From Raphanus sativus (Eukaryota > Streptophyta > Magnoliopsida > Brassicales > Brassicaceae), in NCBI RefSeq assembly GCF_000801105.2, contig NC_079517.1, positions 11,098,001-11,162,000 of the forward strand: a stretch of DNA of 64,000 nt, given 5' to 3'. Below the pieces are notes generated by a model. It made no database searches, was not told the origin of the DNA, and saw only the letters and a program-made list of their open reading frames with translations. The position numbers and the translations under genes were made by a program. Numbering within the stretch: the first letter of the stretch is position 1; each line of letters begins with the position of its first letter. Below, piece after piece: positions 46,140 to 57,913 of the stretch.

Positions 46140-47202
46140 TTAAAAAGTATTTGAGGGTACGAGAACGACATGCATTGTTCCGCTATTTGGCGGAGGCTGC
46201 AAACGAAGAGGAAACAGCTTGCCGTTTAAAGGATTGCGTGTACACACGACAACATCATCCATGCTAGTCTCTTCCTTCAGCGCCTGCGTCAACTTCTCCA
46301 CGCTGTTTCCTTTGAAAGTTAAAGCGTATCCAACGGCCGACTCATCCTCCACGTGACCCTCTTCGTCTGCGATGTGGTAATATATGATCCTTCCTTCAGA
46401 TTTCGGCGGCGACTCAGTCAACTAGTCAATAACAAATCAAGAATATGTTAAGACGACAATCTTGAAAATCCACATAGGTAAAATAATAATTCAACATCAG
46501 AATTTTTTTGAAAAAAATCAGCCTAATACCAGTTTTTTTATTACAAGAAAAAAAAATTGTATCATCGTAATAAATCAGCTTTTAAAGAATACCAACATTT
46601 TCCTCGGATGTTTCTGAAGAACTCCTAGACACCGGAGGTTTTGACGGGATCCTATGTGGCGGAGAAGGACTCGATGGCCTCCTATGTGGTGGGGGGCTCG
46701 ACGGCCTCCTATGTAGCGGAGGAGTTGTAGCCACTGCTGGAGCTGGAGTAGCCGTTTCAACCAAGATCTCAACGATATCAACATCCCACAAGAACGAGTC
46801 CGAAGTATGAGGAGAGTCATGAGTGACTGAGTTACGCCACGGAGGAAGTCCACCATTGGCTCGTAGAAAGTTACCATGCCTAGTCTTGAGCTTCATTTTA
46901 GATCCTTCTCTCACCGGCTCCCACTCGACGGACGCGTTAAGCCGACTAGGTTTCGACAGGACCACTTTAAGTCCCGTGGCACCGAGCAAGAACCGCTCGT
47001 TCGAAGCGGTGAGGTAGTTACCGTAACAACTCCTTAAACGGATCACTTCAAAGGAACCACGAACTGGTTCGACGGTCCATCGAGCTCTCTTGTCGGAACC
47101 ATTCCTGTCTTGAGTCACCGTCTCTTCGTCCTCGTCCGCCGTTAGATACTTCTCATGGACGTTACGCATCCTAACGGATTTAGCTTTGTGGAAAAAATCC
47201 AT
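46140..47202 (-). CDS. DUF569 / fascin-like protein (At1g69890-type)
   Basis: Two exons on the minus strand: 47202-46597 and 46421-46140, joined in phase (295 residues). The N-terminal half (MDFFHKAKSVRMRN..., residues 1-145) is the DUF569 beta-trefoil, with the typical KYLTADEDEETV, GNYLTASNE and LKTRHGNFLRANGG repeats; related proteins are described as actin-cross-linking/fascin-like. A Pro/Ser-rich linker (about 150-200) with HRRPSSPPPHRRPSS repeats follows. The C-terminal exon (LTESPPKSEGR...VVLVPSNTF) has the conserved IYYHIADEEGHVE and TRNPLNGKLFPLRL. The exon 1 donor AAT|GTTGGT is not standard. It was chosen because GTATTC four bases further on would put a stop right after the junction. 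Biochemical role unknown. Confidence 0.85.
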
Positions 47203-47809
47203 TTTCTTGATACTAGCTAGCTATGTTATTACTAAGATTTGATTCACAAGCGAATTGTGATGTAAATAAATGTAATGTTTGGTGTGTATTTATTATTGAG
47301 ACCAAGTCCAAAGCGGCACGCGGTGACGTGGGACCTTTTTCAATCGTTAATTTTGAATTAATTGAATAATGAATAGTCATGTGATGAAACGATTTTAGCC
47401 ACTAGGCATAGAAAGGTCGTGCTTCATTGATGTGTTTCACTATATCTGTGATTTCCACGTCAGCATTTTTATATATTTCTATAACTCGTTATTATCCTTT
47501 CACATATGCTTCCCCCGTTACAGCTTGTAAACGAAGGGAACAGAGTATTATTTTGTCAAAAAAGGGAACAGAGTATTTATTAAAAGAATCCTATGATGAA
47601 AATGAATCTGTTTTGTTTCTGTTATGAAAATTGAATATATTTTGTTACAAGACTGCTAATTTTATAATGTGTCAAGACTGCTTATTTTAAATTCGAATAT
47701 AGGCAACAAAAATAATCAAAAATGTATAAATGATACATATGGGTGGTGTCCATGGATATATGAGGGAGAAAACAATGTAATAATTATCGCCCGTAAGAAA
47801 CACCAAGAT
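47203..47809. other. DUF569 promoter region and target site of the copia element
   Basis: AT-rich, no gene. The copia target duplication AAGAT ends it (47805-47809). Confidence 0.6.
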
Positions 47810-48093
47810 TATAGAATCACAAAGTAATAAGAAGTCCTTCTCTTATTCAATCAAAACAATCAAACAAAGCTTGTGTAATCAACTTCAAACACAAAAAGCT
47901 CTTTTGCTCTCAAACTCACAACTCTCACACACAACATAACTCACGTCATAGCTTTGCTTATATAGTCAACATAACAAAACCTATTCCTAGTTGATAAACA
48001 CTAAAACATATATTATGATCATTATCCATATAGATCATAATCCAACTAGGAATCATATAACTTCTTGATTAAGTCTTCAAGCTAACTCCAACA
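47810..48093 (-). repeat. copia LTR (3' LTR in element orientation)
   Basis: 284 bp. A TATATAAG on the minus strand (plus 47958-47965) is the likely TATA box. The polyprotein frame ends 25 bases inside it. Confidence 0.95.
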
Positions 48094-51000
48094 TTCTCCC
48101 CCTTAAGCTTGAACCTACTCACTTCTTCAACTCCAATCAAACCTCTCATCTCAATGAACTTGATCCTTCCAAGCGGTTTAGTTAAAATGTCTGCTCTTTG
48201 CTCGTTCCCCGGTACATGCTCAACCTCAACTTGCTCATTCTCAACGCACTCACGTATAAAATGAAACCTCCGATGAATATGTTTGCTTCTGCCATGAAAC
48301 ACGGGATTCCTTGCAAGTTGTATTGCCGACTTGTTATCAACCTTAATAACCACTCGCCTGCACTCTCTGTTCACGACTTCACTTAGTAGCTCTTGAAGCC
48401 AAATGGCTTGTTTCGCTGCTTCAGTAGCAGCCATAAACTCTGCTTCACAACTTGACAAAGCCACTATCTCCTGCTTAGTAGAACACCAAGTTACAGGACT
48501 ATCTCCAAAGTAGAATACATGTCCAGTTGTACTCTTTCCATCATCAATGTCCACGTTATGTGAACTATCGCTGTAACCTGTTAACTCTGCATTCTTATCA
48601 CGAACAAAACGAAGTCCGTGAGTACATGTTCCTCGCAAATAACGCATGATCTGTTTCAAGGCTGCACCATGGGACTCCTTCGGTTCCTGCATATATCTGC
48701 TAAGTACGCCAACAGAAAACGAAAGATCAGGACGAGTATGGAGTAGATAGCGTAGACAACCAATACTACGACGATACTCCTTCTCGTCTATACTCCTTTC
48801 GTCTTGTGCTTTAGAAAACTTTGAGTTCATCTCCATAGGCACTTGTGTCGGATTACACTGAGCCATGCCGCTTTCCTCAAGTATTTTTCTTGCATATCGA
48901 TCCTGCGTTAGAGTAATGCCATCATCACCTTGAACAACTTCTATACCCAAATAGTATGTCAGTTTCCCAAGATCGCTCATCTCAAATTTGGTAGCCATCT
49001 CTCTCTTAAACACTTCGATCAACCTTAGTGAAGACCCAGCAACGAGTAAGTCGTCCACATACACGACTACGACAAGTAGATCATTGCCTACTTCCTTTCT
49101 GTACAACGATGGCTCTTTTGAGCACCTAAGAAAACTCAGTCCACGCAATATGTGATTAAGCTTCACATTCCAGGCTCTCGGGGCTTGGCGTAGTCCGTAG
49201 AGAGCCTTCTTGAGCTTATAAACTTTGCTCTCTTGTCCTTTGACAACAAAGCCTTGTGGCTGACTCACATACACTTCTTCCTTTAGGTCTCCATGGAGAA
49301 ACGCCGTCTTAACATCTAGATGGTGAATCTCCCAACCTTCAGATGCTGCCAAACCAATAATCAAACGTATTGTCTCAATGCGAGCCACAGGTGCGAATAC
49401 TTCATCATAATCAACTCCATGCCTCTGAACATATCCTTTCGCTACCAACCTCGCTTTAAACTTATTGATGCTACCATCGGCGTTACGCTTGATTTTAAAG
49501 ACCCACTTAAGGCCAATTGCCTTAGCACCTGCAGGTAAGTCAACAAGATCCCATGTCTTATTCTTTTCAATCGAGCATATCTCGTCTTTACACGCATCAA
49601 CCCAGACTTTTAACTTCTTAGCCTCATCATAATCCCATGGTTCCTCGTTTACTACCATTAGTAGTCGCTCACTCTCAATTTCTGCTAGTAGGATGTAGTC
49701 ATCAAGGTTAGAGGGCTTCCTACCAACTCGTTGTGAACGTCGTAGTGGCTGAGGATCGTCTTCCTCGTCAACACTGTATTCCTCTGTTTCATCATCTTCA
49801 TTGCTAATATCATTCCCTGCTTCTTCTTCATGTATACTCTCACCGGACTTATCTCCACTTCCAAGATCATGTAGTTCTACAATAAACTCTCCAGAGTTTG
49901 AATACTCTGTCTTATCACTCTGTTTCCAGTTCCATTCTCTTCCTTCGGTAAAATGCACATCGCGACTGACTGTGATCCGTCTGGTAGTAGGATCAAGAAG
50001 CCTATATGCTTTTGTTCCTGGTTCAGTTCCCAAGTGGACCAACATCTTTGTTCTGTCATCAAGCTTTTTCCTTCCCGGCGTCTCTGTTCTTGCAAAACAA
50101 ACACACCCGAACACCTTTAGGTGACTTATGTTTGGCTTTCTCGATCGTAGCATCTCATATGGCGTTGTAACCTCTAGTGATCTTGTTGCCAAGCGATTGA
50201 TCAGATACGTGGAGTGTCTCACAGCCTCGCCCCATAGATAATTAGGCACATTCATGTGTTTAAGAACACTCCTAGTCATCTCCATTAGAGTCCGGTTTCG
50301 TCGCTCAACCACCCCATTCTGTTGGGGTGAGTAGGGTGCTGTTAACTGTCGCTTTATTCCGTTCTCTCTGCAAAAAACATCAAATTCTTGAGATGTAAAC
50401 TCACCACCTCTGTCTGATCGGAACATTTTGATCTTGCTTTGTATTTCTTGTTCGACAAGCTTCTTGAATATTTGAAACTTTTCAAAAGCTTCACTCTTCT
50501 CTCTCAACAATATGCTCCACATATACCGTGTGTGGTCGTCTATAAACACTAGCACGTATCTCTTCTGAGCCGGTGTAGGAGGTGTGATCGGACCACACAA
50601 GTCTCCATGAATTAACTCAAGCGGTTTACTGGCCCGAAAAATCGTTGCTTGTGGGAACGACTTCCTGGCTTGCTTTCCTAACAGACATGACACACATGTT
50701 TGTTTCATGATCACCGTGTCAGGTAAGCCAGTGACGAGTTCCTTCTTTGCCATCAGCTTCAATGTATTAGTGTTGACATGACCAAGACGTGCGTGCCACA
50801 TATCAGACTCTGTCATAGTATCTATCTTCAAACAGCGTGTCTGATCAACACTTAGTACTACCTTGTAGAGTCTACTCGATGTTCGTGTAGTCCTTAGTAT
50901 GAGGTCTCCGTGTCTGTCTAGCAGTGTCAACGTGTTCTCCTTCATGAGAACCTCACAACCAGCTTCGGTAGCTTGACCCAAGCTAATGATATTGCTTCTC

Positions 51001-52205
51001 AGTTTCGGGATGTAGTAAACATTGTTCAGTGTCTTCTTCTCTCCTCCTTCAAATATGAACCGTATAGACCCTTTACCTTTAATGTCAACTCTAGAGTCGT
51101 CACCAAATCGTACTTTACCCGTCACTGTCTCATCAAGATTGCAGAAGAACAATCGATCTCCACACATGTGATTTGAGGCGCCATTGTCAAGATACCAAAC
51201 TTGTTCCATGTCATTGTTAGTCTCAAATATGGCAGGGTTTACTTTCTTTTCATTGAGATATACTATCTCATGTACCATTAGTTCATCAGCATTATGAGTG
51301 TCATCATCCTTATTCTCCACGATCTCCTGAAGTTTCAACTTCTTCTCCGGACAGTCGGACGCATAGTGGCCTTGTTTATCACAGCTGAAGTATGTTATGT
51401 GAGATACATCTCCACTTTGCCTCTGTTTGAATGCATCTCTTTGGCTGTGAAACGCTGACCCAATACGGCCTCGTCCTCTTCCTCTCCAATTAGAGCGACC
51501 TCCTCTGCCACGAGTTCGGTTTCCACTATTGTAGCTTCCACCATAACCATCTTGACTTGTATCTCCATACATCAATTTTCCTTGATCATCAGATGTCTCC
51601 TCTGTTTCTTCCGTAATCCTCTCTTCATACGCTTTTAGTCTACCGACTATATCTTCAAAGCTAGTTGTTTTAAGGTCAAGAACTTGCTCAAGGGAAGCAA
51701 CCATATGGATGTACTTTTTCCTTGGCAAGCTCTTTAAGAACTTTTTTACTAGCTTGGGTTCTTCAATGGTCTCTCCTAATGAAGCAGATTTTGAAGAAAT
51801 CTCAGCAAGTTTCCCAGCAAAAACATCAATTGATTCATCATCTTTCATCTTGAGTTTGTCAAATTCAGATGAAAGTGTCTGAAGCCTGGCTTCTTTGACT
51901 CGCTCCGCACCCACATGCCTTGACCTTATTGCATCCCACACCCCTTTTGCTGTGTCAATATCACCCACTTGTAGGATCAAAGCTTCGGGTATGGATTGGA
52001 ATAAGAAGGCAATGGCCATATTATTCTTCTTCACATCTTTGGACTCACCATCTATCGTTTCCCATACTTCACAGACCTTGAGTGCAATCTTCATCCTCAT
52101 CGCCCAGACCGTATAGTTCGAAGATGTTAACATCGGGAATTTGACTGCTCCAGGGCCTGCATCTTTATCCTTATCCTTCACGATTATATCTTTTACGTCA
52201 CTCAT
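48069..52205 (-). CDS. copia gag-pol polyprotein
   Basis: 1378 residues in one frame. Order of parts: gag of the UBN2/DUF4219 type (about 20-200), Arg/Gly-rich stretch (230-250), zinc knuckle (272-285), protease ([11 protein letters not shown], ~337-347), integrase (H471, H476, C504, C507; D535, D598, E634 as the DDE triad), reverse transcriptase (~885-1130, YVDD at 1049-1052) and RNase H (~1205-1345). The Pol order protease-integrase-RT-RNase H defines copia. Oddity: the knuckle reads [14 protein letters not shown], with Tyr where the first Cys of CX2CX4HX4C is expected. The start ATG lies about 40 bases after the primer-binding site. No stop or frameshift is seen. Confidence 0.95.
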   Translation of the reverse strand: MSDVKDIIVKDKDKDAGPGAVKFPMLTSSNYTVWAMRMKIALKVCEVWETIDGESKDVKKNNMAIAFLFQSIPEALILQVGDIDTAKGVWDAIRSRHVGAERVKEARLQTLSSEFDKLKMKDDESIDVFAGKLAEISSKSASLGETIEEPKLVKKFLKSLPRKKYIHMVASLEQVLDLKTTSFEDIVGRLKAYEERITEETEETSDDQGKLMYGDTSQDGYGGSYNSGNRTRGRGGRSNWRGRGRGRIGSAFHSQRDAFKQRQSGDVSHITYFSCDKQGHYASDCPEKKLKLQEIVENKDDDTHNADELMVHEIVYLNEKKVNPAIFETNNDMEQVWYLDNGASNHMCGDRLFFCNLDETVTGKVRFGDDSRVDIKGKGSIRFIFEGGEKKTLNNVYYIPKLRSNIISLGQATEAGCEVLMKENTLTLLDRHGDLILRTTRTSSRLYKVVLSVDQTRCLKIDTMTESDMWHARLGHVNTNTLKLMAKKELVTGLPDTVIMKQTCVSCLLGKQARKSFPQATIFRASKPLELIHGDLCGPITPPTPAQKRYVLVFIDDHTRYMWSILLREKSEAFEKFQIFKKLVEQEIQSKIKMFRSDRGGEFTSQEFDVFCRENGIKRQLTAPYSPQQNGVVERRNRTLMEMTRSVLKHMNVPNYLWGEAVRHSTYLINRLATRSLEVTTPYEMLRSRKPNISHLKVFGCVCFARTETPGRKKLDDRTKMLVHLGTEPGTKAYRLLDPTTRRITVSRDVHFTEGREWNWKQSDKTEYSNSGEFIVELHDLGSGDKSGESIHEEEAGNDISNEDDETEEYSVDEEDDPQPLRRSQRVGRKPSNLDDYILLAEIESERLLMVVNEEPWDYDEAKKLKVWVDACKDEICSIEKNKTWDLVDLPAGAKAIGLKWVFKIKRNADGSINKFKARLVAKGYVQRHGVDYDEVFAPVARIETIRLIIGLAASEGWEIHHLDVKTAFLHGDLKEEVYVSQPQGFVVKGQESKVYKLKKALYGLRQAPRAWNVKLNHILRGLSFLRCSKEPSLYRKEVGNDLLVVVVYVDDLLVAGSSLRLIEVFKREMATKFEMSDLGKLTYYLGIEVVQGDDGITLTQDRYARKILEESGMAQCNPTQVPMEMNSKFSKAQDERSIDEKEYRRSIGCLRYLLHTRPDLSFSVGVLSRYMQEPKESHGAALKQIMRYLRGTCTHGLRFVRDKNAELTGYSDSSHNVDIDDGKSTTGHVFYFGDSPVTWCSTKQEIVALSSCEAEFMAATEAAKQAIWLQELLSEVVNRECRRVVIKVDNKSAIQLARNPVFHGRSKHIHRRFHFIRECVENEQVEVEHVPGNEQRADILTKPLGRIKFIEMRGLIGVEEVSRFKLKGENVGVSLKT

Positions 52206-52243
52206 GATCGTTTAGATGAAGTCTTCTTAACAACTTTGTGTAT

Positions 52244-52256
52244 GGCTCTGATACCA
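52244..52256 (-). promoter_or_regulatory. copia primer-binding site (initiator tRNA-Met)
   Basis: Minus strand TGGTATCAGAGCC, two bases after the LTR end. Confidence 0.9.
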
Positions 52257-52258
52257 AA

Positions 52259-52542
52259 TATAGAATCACAAAGTAATAAGAAGTCCTTCTCTTATTCAAT
52301 CAAAACAATCAAACAAAGCTTGTGTAATCAACTTCAAACACAAAAAGCTCTTTTGCTCTCAAACTCACAACTCTCACACACAACATAACTCACGTCATAG
52401 CTTTGCTTATATAGTCAACATAACAAAACCTATTCCTAGTTGATAAACACTAAAACATATATTATGATCATTATCCATATAGATCATAATCCAACTAGGA
52501 ATCATATAACTTCTTGATTAAGTCTTCAAGCTAACTCCAACA
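52259..52542 (-). repeat. copia LTR (5' LTR in element orientation)
   Basis: 284 bp, indistinguishable by eye from the partner at 47810-48093. Confidence 0.95.
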
Positions 52543-52547
52543 AAGAT

Positions 52548-54398
52548 TGAGGTTGACGAGTGTGGGACTCTCTTTAAGGTGTAACTCATATAAGGGATGA
52601 CAAAGTGATCATAAGCGACAACAAGTTATTTACATTTTTCTCGTGTCTGTGATACGTTACTCTTATTATTTACGTATACGGTCGTTGTCATGGACTGGAC
52701 AAACTAGATTCGTGCCAAATCCGCTTTAAGTCATCTGTTTTGGTTTTGGTTTGAATTTAAATATGATCTTCGTTTTGGTCCGGTGATCAAGAATCAAAAT
52801 TAACATGCTATGCAAATTCATAACCAACTTAAAATTAGTGAACCAGAATCTACACCTACTCATTATAACAATGATTGGATCAGCGTGTACTAATCCCGCA
52901 AGTACTTGATAGCTAATCTACTTTGAGTTCAGTTGATCACAGAGATTGTGAAGGGAAGTACATTATCTGGATCCAACAATGACGGAATAGGAATCTATAT
53001 GAGATTCTTCTAAGAAACCCAGGAAACATATCAGAACAAGATTTGCAACTTTGTTTCGCAAAATATATTTTGAATTAAAAAAAATAAATGTACTTATCTA
53101 AGATCTCATGTATATTGTCTTGATTAAGTAATAATAATCTTTTAGAGGAAGAGAAAAAGAAAATCTAATATCTCAAGCAGCCCCTGTTTTCTTAAAGAAA
53201 AATATCTACTCACAAATGAAGACCATCCCGATCAAAACATTACCAACTAAAGCCAACTTCACAAACAAAGAAGTGGCAACCAATAAAGAAAATATTAAAG
53301 ACAAAGATCAAAGTCTAAAAACACATATGACACAACAGAGGCTATAATAACTCTCTCACTCTCAAACACACATCTTTAAGCCAAAAAGGAGCTACCAAAC
53401 TTGGAAAATGGCACTTGGCTCGGGCCACTATATTGCAGCTTTTCAAGTGTTTTTTGAGCTTAACGAACTCAAGTAGTCCAATGGATCCAATAAAACCTAT
53501 AATCGATAAGCATGGCCATAGGTCTAGGTACAGGCCCAATAGTACGATTTCTCCTAACGACACGATTTTGAAGTTTCAAAGGTTTTCTTTTTTCCTAAAT
53601 AGTTTCAAATGGTTCATGATTGAGTTGGAGAAATATAATCAGACAAAACATTATTAAAGAAAGAGACCCCAAAAAGGTCAGCTTTATTTGATCCCATCGC
53701 AATAATTCCCCTTTGATATGAATCATGTCATGAATGTAAGGCTCCAAATCAACGGCTGTATCATCGCGCCTTAGATTTTTGCTGCGATCCTTTATTGTTT
53801 GGAGGACAAAATTAAGATGTGAACAAAGTAGCCACTGTTTTCATTTATGTATCAGGACCCGACCCGCCGGATAAAGACAACGGATATATTATGTATATCT
53901 GTGGATTTTGCGAAACAGATTTGACAAATGTACTCTATCAAATTATAATATGACTTCAGTTAACATTTAAGCTAATCTTTTTTTTGGTCAAACCTACATT
54001 TAAGCTAAATTTTTTTTTTGAACAACACATTTAAGCTAATCTAAAAGACCAACTATGATCTGTTAAGTCTTTTTCCACATCTTATTTCTCGAATTTAAAA
54101 ACAGAAAAGCTAACACTGTCTTCTATCTAATGTCGTTAAGTCTTTGTATACCATATATATGCATACATAATTAGAAGTATGAGTGTTTTTTAAATGCATG
54201 ATTAATGAGAGTCTTTGATATAGAGTCTCTCAAAATAATAATAAAAAAATTAACTATGATGCATAAATATTTCAAAAATTTCACATCGAAGTTATCCAAA
54301 TAATTTATTTTTATACAAGAATTGGTGTAAAGTGACAGGTTTAATATTTTTTCACCAAAAAGTGACAGGTTTCAAAATACCGGTTACCTTGAATAATA
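52548..54398. other. Intergenic region, no gene seen
   Basis: Only short frames (for example 53342-53563 minus) without recognisable motifs. Arabidopsis has another gene of the DUF569 type (At1g69900) in this slot; no trace was recognised here. Confidence 0.45.
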
Positions 54399-54885
54399 TC
54401 CCCTATATATTAAAAAAGAATCATTACAACATTTGGTGTAGCCATGTGTCATCACAATACTTTTTAAAATCTTTAGAAAATATATTGGTCCATTTGAATA
54501 TATAATAAATTTTTATTAAACTAACGATAAATTAATTATTAATGCTCTTCATTATTTTCTTAAATAAAATTACGGAATTTCGCAATGTAACTAAAGTATA
54601 TATATGACAATTAATGATTTTGAATAATAAAAATTGATAAAAATTAGAATAGAGTATCCTTTATCCATTTTAAAAAAAATTAACTTATCAAAATAAATTA
54701 ATAATAAAAAGCTAGATTTTTCATATGTGTTATATTTTGAATTTTTTAAACTTACTATAAATAACTAAAACTGTTAAAAATCTCACATTGAAATTTTTGT
54801 GACCATGGATTAAAATTTTGTTACGAAAAGATACAAATGATTACAAAATCATATAAATAGGGAGTCTTATTTAACAAATATTAAG

Positions 54886-54931
<46 letters not shown>

Positions 54932-55417
54932 TAATATGTACCATACAAATACATAAATATTTGATTTCGGAGTTTTGAACAATCTTTTTTGATTCAAGAT
55001 TTGATCAAATATTGACAACTTAATATTAAATTATAAATTTTTGCATTGAATATTTTTTTAAATATAAATTATTAAATTTATTAAACATCCCACAATTAAA
55101 ATTTTGTTATCAGTAATTGAAACTTTTCTTATAAAAAGATACAAATGATCAAAAAACATTAGTTAATAGATATCAATATTAAAAATATAAATATCATTGA
55201 AATTTAATATTTACCATATAAAATAGAAATAGTTTTTGTTTGGATTAATAAAATTTATTTAGGTATTCGCACCAATTTAATTATATACATAATAGTTACT
55301 GAATTTTTAATTATTTAATAAATATTTATTATTTATAATATGTAAAATAACATGTAATATGTAAAAATAATTTATATATAATGCTCATTCCGCGCAAGAC
55401 GCGGATCTTCAACCTAG
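54399..55417 (+). mobile_element. Non-autonomous Helitron
   Basis: It starts A^TCCCCTATATATTAAAAAAGAATC. It ends with the hairpin CCGCG-CAAGA-CGCGG, ATCTTCAAC and CTAG^T at 55414-55417. About 1 kb, AT-rich, no coding sequence, with a (TA)n run inside. The start is less certain than the end. Confidence 0.75.
54890..54926. repeat. (TA)n microsatellite
   Basis: About 18 TA dinucleotides inside the Helitron; a likely polymorphic site. Confidence 0.9.
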
Positions 55418-56032
55418 TTAATATTTGTATGTTAAATATTGAAAAATCTAACATAAATTTTCATTGGATAAGCTCAGAAGTTCCAGCAATAATTCAAAGT
55501 ACATATACAACTTCTACTTCATTATTGTAAAAATAAATAAATAAAAAGTCTTCCCCTATACTTTGAACTAAATTTCAATTTGTCCACAATGTATGTCGTC
55601 CCCTTTTGACCCTTTTTCTTTTTCTTTTCGCTTTTTGTGCTCTCATAGTCCGTCCCATTTGTTCTTCTCTCATTCATTTACTTTCTAAAATGTGCATTTG
55701 GCTTAATTTGAAGAAAAATTAAAGGAATTTGTAAAATATTTCGAAATCGTTTTTTCTTCATGTGGAATTTTATTTAAAGAAAGCTTTTGACGTATATGGA
55801 TGCATTTTGAATTCCACTTCTTGCATAGAAAGAAACGAAAACGTAATTAAAAAAATACAAAATTGCTAAGATGTTCATTTATATTAAAAGGAAATGAAAC
55901 TAAAAGTTAAGAGAGAAACTCTTCAGTTTCCGAGTTCCTAAATCTTCACGTGCCTCTTCTTCTCCTTACTTCCTCACAACTACTGTCCACTTCTAAAACT
56001 CCAGTCATCACCAGATTCAGATCTCTTTCACT
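55418..56032. promoter_or_regulatory. Upstream region of the receptor kinase
   Basis: AT-rich, becoming CT-rich in the last ~110 bases (55920-56030), as usual for a plant 5' leader. No sharp TATA box was identified. Confidence 0.4.
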
Positions 56033-57913
56033 ATGTCTCACTCACCGTCTTCTTCCCGACGGTTCTTTTCTCTACTCATCTTTGTTCTCACCATTGTTAA
56101 AACTTGCTCGTCTTCATGCTCTTCTTCTTCTTCTACTTCCTTTCATTGCCCTCCCTTTAATGCCTCTCCACCGTTCCCATTCTCCACCTCTCCCGGATGC
56201 GGCCACCCAAATTTCCAGATCCAATGCTCATCTCCACGCTCCACCATCTCAATCAAAAACCTCACCTTCTCCATCCTCCATTACTCCTCCCTCTCCTCCT
56301 CTCTCACGCTCTCTCCGCACCTAGACTCTAACCAAAACAACTGCTCCTCTCTCCGGTTCTCCTCCTCCTCCCCAAACCGGTTCATCGACCTAACCGGTTC
56401 TCCTTTCAGAGTCTCCGACTCTTCCTGCTCCCGTCTCTCCCTCCTCCGTCCCTGCTCTCCTCTAACTCTCCCGAACTGTAGTCGCTGTCCTCACGACTGC
56501 AAACTCCTAAAGAACCCGGGTCGGATCCTCCACGGATGCGAATCAACCCACGGCTCCTTATCCGAGCAAGGCTGCCAAGGAGACCTCCTGAGCTTCCTCC
56601 AAGACTTCCTCACCAGATTCGGATTCGAAGTCGAATGGGACTCATCCCAAGACCCATACTTCCCTAAATGCAAAGACTGTCGAGTCAAAAACGGACTCTG
56701 CGGGTTCAACACAACCCACCCGAATCAAGACTTCATCTGTTACTCCTCTCAAAGAGAGTCAACAACAACAAAAACAACAGTCAACAACCACGTGGCAGTG
56801 CTATGCCTCATCTTCGCTCTAACCTGCCTCCTCCTCGCCATCTCCGTCGCGGTAGCCATCTTCCGATCAAGAAAAGCGAGCTTCCTCTCCTCAGTCAACG
56901 AAGAAGACCCCGCCGCTCTCTTCCTCCGCCGCCACCGCTCCGCCGCCCTCCTCCCTCCCGTCTTCACCTTCGAGGAGCTTCAAACCGCCACCAACAAGTT
57001 CGACCCCAAGCGCAAGATCGGCGACGGAGGCTTCGGCTCCGTCTACCTAGCCCAGCTCCCCGACGGCAACCTCCTCGCCGTGAAGTTCCTCCACCACCAC
57101 CACGGCGACACCGAGCACTGCAAGGCCTTCTCCATGAAGTCCTTCTGCAACGAGATCCTCATCCTCTCCTCCATCGACCACCCCAACCTCGTCAGGCTCC
57201 ACGGGTACTGCTCCGACCCGAGAGGCCTCCTCCTCGTTCACGACTACGTCGCCAACGGAACCCTAGCGGATCATCTCCACGGGAGGAGGTCGAAGATGAC
57301 GTGGCGCGTACGGTTAGACATCGCTCTGCAGACGGCTTTGGCTATGGAGTATCTACACTTGTCTATCACGCCGCCGGTTGTTCATAGAGATATCACTTCC
57401 TCGAACATCTTCGTGGAGAGAGACATGAGGATTAAAGTAGGGGACTTCGGTCTCTCTAGGCTCTTGGTGTACTCGGAGACGACGGTTAGCTCGGGTTCTT
57501 CGTCTGATTACGTTTGCACGGGCCCGCAAGGTACGCCCGGTTATCTTGATCCGGATTATCACCGGTCTTTCCGGTTAACTGAGAAGAGTGATGTTTATAG
57601 CTACGGCGTCGTTTTGATGGAGTTGGTTTCGGGGATGAAAGCGGTTGACCAGCGTCGTGAGAAGCGAGACATGGCTTTGGCTGAGCTGTTTGTTTCTAAG
57701 CTACAGATGGGTCTTCTCGATCAGGTGGTTGATCCGTTGCTTGCGGGTGGTGAGGAGGAAGATGAAGGTGGTGTTGCGGCGGTTGCTGAGCTGGCGTTTC
57801 GGTGTGTTGCGGTGGATAAGGATGATCGTCCGGACGCGAAGGAGATTGTTGGAGAGCTCAGGAGGATTAAGAGCCGTACACGTTTGGCTGAAGATGACGT
57901 GGCGAGATGTTGA
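56033..57913 (+). CDS. LRK10L/WAK-like receptor kinase (At1g69910-type), intronless
   Basis: 626 residues in one exon. Signal peptide (about 1-28), Cys-rich extracellular part (GUB_WAK galacturonan-binding-like region ~39-120, WAK-associated C-terminal-like region to ~237), one membrane segment (~253-277) and a Ser/Thr kinase (~328-612). Kinase motifs: IGDGGFGSV (329-337), K351 in LAVKFL, E374, HRD 451-453, DFG 471-473, and GTPGYLDPDY. The catalytic loop reads HRDITSSN, with Thr where most such kinases have Lys. I recall this as typical of this small subgroup. Probably sits in the plasma membrane and senses the cell wall; the ligand is unknown. The gene is strikingly GC/CT-rich, which opens long chance frames on both strands. 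The neighbour order matches At1g69910. Confidence 0.9.
   Translation: MSHSPSSSRRFFSLLIFVLTIVKTCSSSCSSSSSTSFHCPPFNASPPFPFSTSPGCGHPNFQIQCSSPRSTISIKNLTFSILHYSSLSSSLTLSPHLDSNQNNCSSLRFSSSSPNRFIDLTGSPFRVSDSSCSRLSLLRPCSPLTLPNCSRCPHDCKLLKNPGRILHGCESTHGSLSEQGCQGDLLSFLQDFLTRFGFEVEWDSSQDPYFPKCKDCRVKNGLCGFNTTHPNQDFICYSSQRESTTTKTTVNNHVAVLCLIFALTCLLLAISVAVAIFRSRKASFLSSVNEEDPAALFLRRHRSAALLPPVFTFEELQTATNKFDPKRKIGDGGFGSVYLAQLPDGNLLAVKFLHHHHGDTEHCKAFSMKSFCNEILILSSIDHPNLVRLHGYCSDPRGLLLVHDYVANGTLADHLHGRRSKMTWRVRLDIALQTALAMEYLHLSITPPVVHRDITSSNIFVERDMRIKVGDFGLSRLLVYSETTVSSGSSSDYVCTGPQGTPGYLDPDYHRSFRLTEKSDVYSYGVVLMELVSGMKAVDQRREKRDMALAELFVSKLQMGLLDQVVDPLLAGGEEEDEGGVAAVAELAFRCVAVDKDDRPDAKEIVGELRRIKSRTRLAEDDVARC

Larger units (their letters stand above)
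47810..52542 (-). mobile_element. Intact Ty1/copia LTR retrotransposon
   Basis: Two 284-bp LTRs (47810-48093 and 52259-52542) look identical base for base. The target duplication AAGAT is at 47805-47809 and 52543-52547. In element orientation (minus) the LTR runs TGTTGG...TCTATA, ending TA instead of the usual CA. The primer-binding site TGGTATCAGAGCC (initiator tRNA-Met; plus 52244-52256) and polypurine tract AAGGGGGAGAA (plus 48094-48104) are in place. One uninterrupted polyprotein fills the interior. Everything needed for a recently mobile element appears present. Confidence 0.97.

Noticed and set aside
56668..57387. 239-codon frame overlapping the receptor kinase in another frame, and further antisense frames
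   Set aside because: Pro/Arg-rich shadow of a GC-rich coding sequence; the kinase frame has all conserved motifs.
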